NCBI RefSeq assembly: GCF_009720725.1
Contig: NZ_WNKT01000007.1
Span: 1 to 64,000 of the forward strand
From: Allochromatium palmeri
Lineage (GTDB): Bacteria; Pseudomonadota; Gammaproteobacteria; Chromatiales; Chromatiaceae
DNA: 64,000 nucleotides
Reading direction: 5' to 3'
The notes under the pieces were generated by a model that made no database searches, was not told the origin of the DNA, and saw only the letters and a list, made by a program, of their open reading frames with translations. The position numbers and the translations under genes are program-made. How positions within the stretch are numbered: the stretch's first letter is position 1; every line of letters starts with the position of its first letter. Positions 60,341 to 64,000 of this stretch are shown here, piece after piece.

Positions 60341-61690
60341 GTGGCCCTGTGGGAGCATTGCATCAATCAATTGAAGGCCGAGCTGACGTCCGCCGAGTTC
60401 AACACCTGGATCCTGCCGCTGCAAGCGCGCGTGGATGGTCCACTGCTCAGGCTGCTGGCTCCGAACCGCTTCGTGCTCGACTGGACGCGCAAGCACTATG
60501 CCGATCGGCTGCTCGAACTCTGTGAGCGTCACAGTCAGGGCCAGGTCTCGCAGCTTCATTTCGAGGTCGGCGAATTCGCGCGTGAAACCAGCTCTACAAA
60601 AGGGAAGGGTGCCCGTGCCGGCTCGACGGCAACGACCGCGATCGACTCGGATCTCGCCACGCGGCGTGCGGCGGCTAACCTGAACGCTGATTTCAACTTC
60701 GACACCTTTGTCGAGGGCAAATCCAACCAGCTCGCGCGCGCGGCCTCGATCCAGATCGCCCGCAACCCAGGCGGCACCTACAATCCGCTCTTTATCTATG
60801 GTGGGGTGGGACTCGGCAAGACGCATCTGATGCACGCGGTCGGCAACGTCATTCTGGCCTCCAATCCGAACGCGCGGGTCGTTTATCTGCACTCCGAGCG
60901 CTTCGTCGCCGAGATGATCAAGGCCCTGCAAAACAATCGTATCGAGGACTTCAAGAAAACCTATCGCTCGGTCAACGCGCTCCTGATCGACGATGTCCAG
61001 TTTTTCGCCGGCAAGGAGCGTTCGCAGGAGGAGTTTTTCCATACCTTCAATGCGCTCCTGGAATCCAGGCAGCAGATCGTGTTGTCCAGCGACCGTTTTC
61101 CCAAGGAAGTAACGGGTCTGGAGGAACGTCTGCGCTCGCGCTTCGGCTGGGGTCTGACGGTCGCCATCGACCCGCCCGATCTTGAGACCAGTGTGGCCAT
61201 CCTACACTGCAAGGCGACGCAGCTCGGCGTCACGCTACCGGAGGACGTGGCTTTTTTCGTTGGGCGCCGTATTCGCTCGAACATCCGCGAACTCGAGGGC
61301 GCGCTCAGACGTTTGGTCGCCAATGCGCACTTCACCGGCAAGCCCATCACCCTGGAGTTTGCCAAGCAAGCCTTGCGCGACGTGCTCGTGGCTCAGGACA
61401 AGCAAGTGAGCCTGGAGAACATCCAGCGCACGGTCGCTGAATACTACAAGTTGCGCACCTCGGATCTGCTCTCGGCCAAACGCAGCCGCTCGCTGGCGCG
61501 CCCGCGTCAGCTGGCGATGGCGCTCGCCAAGGAATTGACCAAGCACAGCCTGCCGGAGATCGGCCACGCCTTCGGTGGCCGGGATCACACCACGGTCCTG
61601 CACGCGACCCGCAAGATCAAAAGCCTGCGCGAGAGTGACGCGGCCATCGAGGAAGACTATAAGAATCTGCTGAGAATCCTGACGCTTTGA
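60341..61690 (+). CDS. dnaA: chromosomal replication initiator protein DnaA
   Basis: The 449-residue protein has domain I ([23 protein letters not shown] in pieces), Walker A GGVGLGKT at 154-161, [19 protein letters not shown] and the domain IV DNA-binding signature [15 protein letters not shown] chose GTG at 60341 because the conserved L-W-x-x-C block begins there and a GGGAAA lies upstream. An earlier GTG at 60248 would add 31 non-family residues. dnaN follows 74 bases after the stop. Confidence 0.97.
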   Translation: MALWEHCINQLKAELTSAEFNTWILPLQARVDGPLLRLLAPNRFVLDWTRKHYADRLLELCERHSQGQVSQLHFEVGEFARETSSTKGKGARAGSTATTAIDSDLATRRAAANLNADFNFDTFVEGKSNQLARAASIQIARNPGGTYNPLFIYGGVGLGKTHLMHAVGNVILASNPNARVVYLHSERFVAEMIKALQNNRIEDFKKTYRSVNALLIDDVQFFAGKERSQEEFFHTFNALLESRQQIVLSSDRFPKEVTGLEERLRSRFGWGLTVAIDPPDLETSVAILHCKATQLGVTLPEDVAFFVGRRIRSNIRELEGALRRLVANAHFTGKPITLEFAKQALRDVLVAQDKQVSLENIQRTVAEYYKLRTSDLLSAKRSRSLARPRQLAMALAKELTKHSLPEIGHAFGGRDHTTVLHATRKIKSLRESDAAIEEDYKNLLRILTL

Positions 61691-61764
61691 GCGACTCATA
61701 ATTGATCCAATAACGAGCTAGCTAAGCTTGCTTTATCCATCTCTGCACGATCATGGAGCTACCG

Positions 61765-62865
61765 ATGGAATTCGTTGCGAACCGAGAAATCGTCCTGCCC
61801 GCGCTCAATAAGGTGATCGGCGTCGTCGAGCGCCGACAAACCCTGCCGATCCTGGGTAATCTGCTCGTCGTCGCCCGCGAGGGGCGCGTCACCCTCACCG
61901 GCACCGACCTGGAAGTGGAGGTCAAGACCAGCTTCGAGGCCGATATCCAGCAAGAGGGCGAGACTACGGTTCCGGCCCGTAAGCTGGTCGACATCTGCCG
62001 CAACCTGAGCGAGGGTTCCGAGGTTCGGCTCCGCGTCAAGGACGAGCGCTGTGTCGTCACCTCCGGTCGCGGACGTTTTACGCTCGGACTGCTGCCGGCG
62101 GCTGATTTCCCAACCATGGACCTGGAGGAGGGCGGTTTCGATTTTCAGGTCCAGGAGAGCCAGCTCAAGCGGCTGCTCGACAAAACCGCCTTCGCCATGG
62201 CGCAACAGGATGTCCGCTACTATCTGAACGGTCTGCTGCTGGAGCTGCATTCAACCGTCCTGATCGCCGTGGCCACCGATGGACATCGGCTGGCCAAGTT
62301 CGTCACCCCGCTCGACCTGACGCTCGACAGCGACCGTCAGGTGATCGTGCCCAACAAGACGGTCATGGAACTGAAGCGTCAGTTGGGCAATGCGGACGAT
62401 CTGGTCTCGATCCGGTTGGGAGAGCGCAGTCTGCGTGTGGTGATTGGTGCCATGACCATGACCTCCAAGCTTGTCGATGGCCGCTATCCCGAGTACGAGC
62501 GCGTGATTCCAAGCAACATCGGGCGCACGGCTACGGTCGAAAAGGACGCGCTGAAACGCGCGCTGTCGCGTACCTCGATCCTCTCGAATGAGAAGTATCG
62601 CGGCGTGCGTCTGAGCTTCGATCCGGGCACGCTCAAGCTGCTGGCGCACAACCCCGAGCAGGAGGAGGCCGAGGAGGAGATTGAGATGGATTATGACGGC
62701 GAACCGATTTCCATCGGCTTCAACGTGGCTTATTTGATGGATGTGCTCGGCGTGATCGACGAAAGCTCGGTGATCATTCATTTCCAGGATGCCAACGGCA
62801 GCTCGATCTGGCGTGGCGTGGGCGTCGAGAGTGAGACCTTCGTCGTCATGCCGATGCGGCTCTGA
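61765..62865 (+). CDS. dnaN: DNA polymerase III sliding clamp (beta subunit)
   Basis: DnaN forms the ring clamp that tethers DNA polymerase III. The 366-residue protein matches E. coli DnaN in length and has RQTLPILGNLL, ATDGHRLAKFV, GRYPEYERVIP and the C-terminal MPMRL. The ATG at 61765 has GGAG seven bases ahead, inside an upstream in-frame ATG at 61753. recF begins 121 bases later. Confidence 0.97.
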   Translation: MEFVANREIVLPALNKVIGVVERRQTLPILGNLLVVAREGRVTLTGTDLEVEVKTSFEADIQQEGETTVPARKLVDICRNLSEGSEVRLRVKDERCVVTSGRGRFTLGLLPAADFPTMDLEEGGFDFQVQESQLKRLLDKTAFAMAQQDVRYYLNGLLLELHSTVLIAVATDGHRLAKFVTPLDLTLDSDRQVIVPNKTVMELKRQLGNADDLVSIRLGERSLRVVIGAMTMTSKLVDGRYPEYERVIPSNIGRTATVEKDALKRALSRTSILSNEKYRGVRLSFDPGTLKLLAHNPEQEEAEEEIEMDYDGEPISIGFNVAYLMDVLGVIDESSVIIHFQDANGSSIWRGVGVESETFVVMPMRL

Positions 62866-62918
62866 TCCGCATCCGCACGCTGAATCAAACGTCCTGTGAT
62901 CCACTCGATCTGGAGGCA

Positions 62919-62934
62919 TGTTCCACGTGGAACA
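62919..62934. promoter_or_regulatory. parS: parS-type site 1 (between dnaN and recF)
   Basis: TGTTCCACGTGGAACA is a perfect 16-bp palindrome and matches the chromosomal parS sequence bound by ParB in Pseudomonas and relatives. It lies in the dnaN-recF gap. Confidence 0.82.
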
Positions 62935-62986
62935 CTCGGACGCCGTTTCAGAGTCTTCTGGCCCCGCGTTTCACATATCACGCCCA

Positions 62987-64000
62987 ATGTTCCACGTGGA
63001 ACGTTCGAGCGCGGTTCCAGGGCCAGGACTGCGTTCGCTCCGAATCGAGTCGCTGCGCAACATCCAGCGGCTTGATTTCGCCATCGATACCCGGACGCTT
63101 TTGCTGACAGGCGCCAATGGGGCAGGTAAGACCAGTATCCTGGAAGCCATCTATCTGCTTGCGCGCGGCCGGACTTTTCGTGGAACCAAGGCCGGGCCGC
63201 TCACGACCAACGGTGCGTCATTCACTCGCATTGAAGGTGTCTATCAGCCGTCTGATCGTGAAGCGGTGCGCATTCGCTATGTCAAGGAGGGCGCCGCAGC
63301 CACGCGCGCTGTCCATCCGCCACTGTGGCCGGAGACGGGCGGCGCGGATTGGCGCTCACCCTTGCAGGTCAAGCTGATTGGCGAAAACGCCCAAACACTC
63401 CTCGACAGCGAGCCGAGTCTGAGACGTCGTTTTCTGGACTGGAATGTGTTCCACGTGGAACATCGCTTTGCTCAACTCCACAAGGATTTTACTCGCGTCC
63501 TTATGCAGCGCAACGCGGCCATCCGCTCAGGTGGCAGTCAGCGTGGTCTGTGGGATCGAAGTTTTATCGAGCTGGCTGAATCCATGGACCGCCAGCGTGG
63601 GCTGTTCCACGCTGAATGGCGAGCCTGTTTTCTGGATCTGCGTGATGACTATCCCTTTTTGCGCGCCGCCGATCTGCACTATCGGCGCGGTTGGCCGGAC
63701 GGTCGAGCGCTGGGTGAGACCCTGGACTCACTGGCCGATCAAGAGCTGACGCGCGGCTACACGCTGGCTGGTCCCTCGCGCGCTGATTTTCGCATCGAGC
63801 CGGGAGAGGGGAGGCGTGGCTTTTCGCGTGGACAGGCCAAGATCGTGGTCGCGCTGCTGCAACTGGCCGCTGAGCGCGTTCATCGTGCCCATGGCCGCGC
63901 GTCTGTGATCTGGCTGCTCGACGATCTTGAAGCCGAGCTGGATCGAGCCATGGCTGAGCGATTGTGGAACGCTTTTGAATCCACGGGCAATCAGATCATC
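62987..64000 (+). CDS. recF: DNA replication and repair protein RecF (3' end beyond the window)
   Basis: RecF is an ATPase that helps load RecA on gapped DNA. The 338 codons visible show Walker A GANGAGKT at about 42-49, LRIESLRNIQRLDF ahead of it, the FLDWNVFHVEHRF segment, SRGQAKIVVALLQLA, and the Walker B LLDDLEAELD. The stop lies outside. The ATG at 62987 is the likely start, and a parS palindrome overlaps it. A second parS lies inside the coding region, where it encodes V-F-H-V-E-H. Confidence 0.95.
   Translation, partial: MFHVERSSAVPGPGLRSLRIESLRNIQRLDFAIDTRTLLLTGANGAGKTSILEAIYLLARGRTFRGTKAGPLTTNGASFTRIEGVYQPSDREAVRIRYVKEGAAATRAVHPPLWPETGGADWRSPLQVKLIGENAQTLLDSEPSLRRRFLDWNVFHVEHRFAQLHKDFTRVLMQRNAAIRSGGSQRGLWDRSFIELAESMDRQRGLFHAEWRACFLDLRDDYPFLRAADLHYRRGWPDGRALGETLDSLADQELTRGYTLAGPSRADFRIEPGEGRRGFSRGQAKIVVALLQLAAERVHRAHGRASVIWLLDDLEAELDRAMAERLWNAFESTGNQII
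62988..63003. promoter_or_regulatory. parS: parS-type site 2 (over the recF start)
   Basis: TGTTCCACGTGGAACG matches 15 of 16 positions of site 1. It begins at the second base of the recF start codon and encodes F-H-V-E-R. Confidence 0.75.
63447..63462. promoter_or_regulatory. parS: parS-type site 3 (inside recF)
   Basis: TGTTCCACGTGGAACA occurs again in full within recF, where it encodes part of V-F-H-V-E-H. Three copies within 545 bases are far beyond chance. Confidence 0.82.

Overview
The window is a GC-rich, gene-dense chromosomal segment from a nitrogen-fixing gammaproteobacterium. It holds about 60 protein genes, no rRNA or tRNA that I can see, and no CRISPR array. The gene set fits a purple sulfur bacterium of the Chromatiaceae type: nifB/nifQ/draG with several ferredoxins, a Mrp-type antiporter with an A-B fusion, the priA-argS-ftsN order, and the rpmH-rnpA-yidD-yidC-mnmE order next to dnaA-dnaN-recF. 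No photosynthesis gene lies in the window, so the family assignment is an inference.

Layout. 0-0.6 kb: window-edge gene start (perhaps a transposase) beside a toxin-antitoxin pair whose PIN toxin is cut short. 0.6-7.3 kb: mnmG, then a moxR-DUF58-transglutaminase operon and a Uma2-type gene. 7.3-11.5 kb: hybrid histidine kinase, TtcA-like protein, phosphodiesterase and oxidoreductase, all on the minus strand. 11.7-14.5 kb: a GNAT-nitrilase fusion and hemE, separated by a long inverted repeat. 14.55-14.94 kb: an AT-rich gap packed with DnaA boxes, the best candidate for oriC. 14.9-21 kb: uvrD, trmL, a small unknown protein, pyrE, a TauE/SafE-like membrane protein and a GmhA-like isomerase. 21.3-22.7 kb: a chain-length-regulator pair (CpsD-like ATPase and Wzz-like protein) without a polysaccharide cluster.

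22.7-27.8 kb is a nitrogen-fixation block. A NifA activator site, an IHF site and a sigma-54 promoter precede nifB, a 2[4Fe-4S] ferredoxin, two [2Fe-2S] ferredoxins, nifQ and draG, with a convergent SIR2-like gene at the end. Together these make the FeMo-cofactor core, supply electrons and molybdenum, and reverse ADP-ribosylation of the Fe protein. 27.9-36.3 kb: a DEAD-box RNA helicase, the mrpA(B)CDEFG antiporter operon and moaE. 36.4-40.8 kb: a 1018-residue ammonium-transporter/PAS/GGDEF/EAL fusion, nnrU and sixA. 41-43.3 kb: a fructosamine-kinase/HNH pair and a second toxin-antitoxin pair with a truncated PIN toxin. 43.3-53.2 kb: a membrane protein, priA, argS, ftsN, an APC permease and feoAB. 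53.2-56.1 kb: an HDOD protein and a GspE/PilB-type ATPase with four N-terminal MshEN-like repeats.

56.3-64 kb is the conserved replication-initiation neighbourhood: mnmE, yidC, yidD, rnpA and rpmH on the minus strand, and dnaA, dnaN and recF (cut by the window end) on the plus strand. Three 16-bp parS-type palindromes lie around and inside recF. The ancestral origin region looks split: mnmG lies 54 kb from mnmE, and the DnaA-box cluster lies about 45 kb from dnaA.
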